Assembly: GCF_021534965.1 (NCBI RefSeq)
Contig: NZ_CP091037.1
Span: forward strand, 412,501 to 476,500
Length of the DNA: 64,000 bases
Direction: 5' to 3'
From: Muricauda sp. SCSIO 65647
Lineage (GTDB): Bacteria > Bacteroidota > Bacteroidia > Flavobacteriales > Flavobacteriaceae
Position numbers and translations under genes: made by a program. Position 1 is the stretch's first letter. Each line of letters starts with the position of its first letter. The notes below the pieces were generated by a model. It was not told the origin of the DNA and ran no database searches. It saw only the letters and a list, made by a program, of their open reading frames with translations. Below, piece by piece: positions 63,173-64,000 of this stretch.

Positions 63173-64000
63173 ATGAGCAACGATTACAAAAGCCCTGGTT
63201 TCAAAAAATTGCTCGATTCACTACAACAACAGAGTTGGGAGCTTGAATTGATTATTTCGGGTTTTGCCATTTTCGGACTTTTTACCGCCTATGAACCCCT
63301 GAGAATCGGAGCGGAAAATGCCCAGAACAATCAGCAGATCTATCAATTTGTGCTCTACTTGGTCGCGTTTATCGCCTGTAGCATCTTGCTGTTCAATTTA
63401 TTGTTGCACGTAATACTACGAGGACTTTGGATAGGGGCCCTTGGGCTGCGGTACGTTTCGGGTGATATTGAATTCGATAAGCTGAAATACAGCGAAAAAT
63501 TCAAAAATTACCTGAAGAAAAAGATTGTCTCATTCGACCGCTATATAGCCAATTTAGAAAACTATTGCAGTGTACTGTTTGCCATTTCTTTCTTGCTCAT
63601 ATTTCATGTTGTCGCCATTACACTCATCATATTGAGCATTGCCCTCGTGGCCAATTTTATCATTGACAATGACCACCTACCTGATTGGATATCAAGTTGG
63701 GTAGGTATTCCGCTCGTTTTGTTCATCTGCTTCGGAATGTTATTGGCATTTATCGATTTCATTACCCAGGGTATTTTGAAACGCAACAAATGGGTAGCCA
63801 GGCTCTATTTTCCTTTTTACTGGGTGTTCAGCTTTCTTACACTATCTTTTTTGTATCGCCCATTGGTCTATAACTTCTTGGATAATCGATTTGGCAAACG
63901 TATCATCTTTCTTCTTACACCGATCTATATTGTGATCTTACTCTTGAGTGGATTGGAGTACAGAAACTCCAATTATCTCAATAAAGAGAAGAATTCATCT
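63173..64000 (+). CDS. multi-pass membrane protein of unknown function (3' end beyond window)
   Basis: At least 276 residues, open to the window edge. It starts MSNDYKSPGFKKLLDSLQQQ and has about six hydrophobic segments, beginning at residues ~25-40, ~60-82 and ~150-170, with basic loops. I do not recognise the family. It stands alone 37 bases after the htpG terminator. Confidence 0.8.
   Translation, partial: MSNDYKSPGFKKLLDSLQQQSWELELIISGFAIFGLFTAYEPLRIGAENAQNNQQIYQFVLYLVAFIACSILLFNLLLHVILRGLWIGALGLRYVSGDIEFDKLKYSEKFKNYLKKKIVSFDRYIANLENYCSVLFAISFLLIFHVVAITLIILSIALVANFIIDNDHLPDWISSWVGIPLVLFICFGMLLAFIDFITQGILKRNKWVARLYFPFYWVFSFLTLSFLYRPLVYNFLDNRFGKRIIFLLTPIYIVILLLSGLEYRNSNYLNKEKNSS

Overview
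The window comes from a chromosome of the Flavobacteriaceae (Bacteroidota), probably a marine, yellow-pigmented member close to Allomuricauda/Maribacter. This placement is inferred from protein content: a DUF4295 protein between ftsY and rpmG, split transketolase, a Tgt type without zinc cysteines, a crtI-crtB-crtZ cluster, and Bacteroidota promoters of the TTG / TAnnTTTG type with almost no Shine-Dalgarno use. No database search was possible. I see no phage, insertion sequence or CRISPR array; most of the window is core genome.

Layout. 1-2580: an rRNA operon read leftwards (16S, tRNA-Ile, tRNA-Ala, start of 23S), with its promoter back to back with that of thrS. 2948-6194: thrS-infC-rpmI-rplT, in which infC appears to start at an AUA codon. 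6285-14538: an SGNH hydrolase, YjbQ, a HAD phosphatase, then leftward dnaB, accA, an LptF/LptG-type permease and tgt. 14695-19683: split transketolase, a small beta-barrel protein, an FKBP lipoprotein with Asp-rich repeats, an S4 protein, a phosphoribosyltransferase and aroK, followed by tRNA-Lys.

19956-26295 is a stress-signalling island: three tandem-domain universal stress proteins, a PAS histidine kinase, a response regulator fused to a CRP/FNR-type DNA-binding module, and a TerB-like protein. Reading the promoters by eye, I find a 12-base TGA-N6-TCA box exactly 23 bases upstream of a TAnnTTT(G/A) -7 element in front of all three usp genes and the TerB-like gene. A fifth copy with the same spacing lies before the DoxX/oxidoreductase operon at 42 kb. 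This is the geometry of a class II CRP/FNR activator and suggests a compact two-component regulon resembling FixL-FixJ-FixK, with the last two parts fused.

26475-30370: tRNA-Leu, then a CarH-like B12 photoreceptor regulator (intact W-x9-EH motif) and crtI-crtB-crtZ, a predicted light-controlled carotenoid operon. 30373-36674: a thioredoxin-fold protein without its cysteines, aconitase, MoxR, and SurA-like periplasmic folding factors. 36791-42104: START-domain proteins, a class A beta-lactamase-like lipoprotein, aquaporin, and a Tat-exported oxidoreductase with DoxX. 42267-52209: a long leftward run of housekeeping genes (rimO, ftsY, rpmG, rpmB, cinA, Hpt, exonuclease, E2 acyltransferase, recR). 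52358-64000: a sodium symporter, a TonB-dependent receptor, fabH, an ABC1 kinase with a TetR regulator preceded by a possible leader-peptide/terminator element, htpG, and a membrane protein cut by the window edge.
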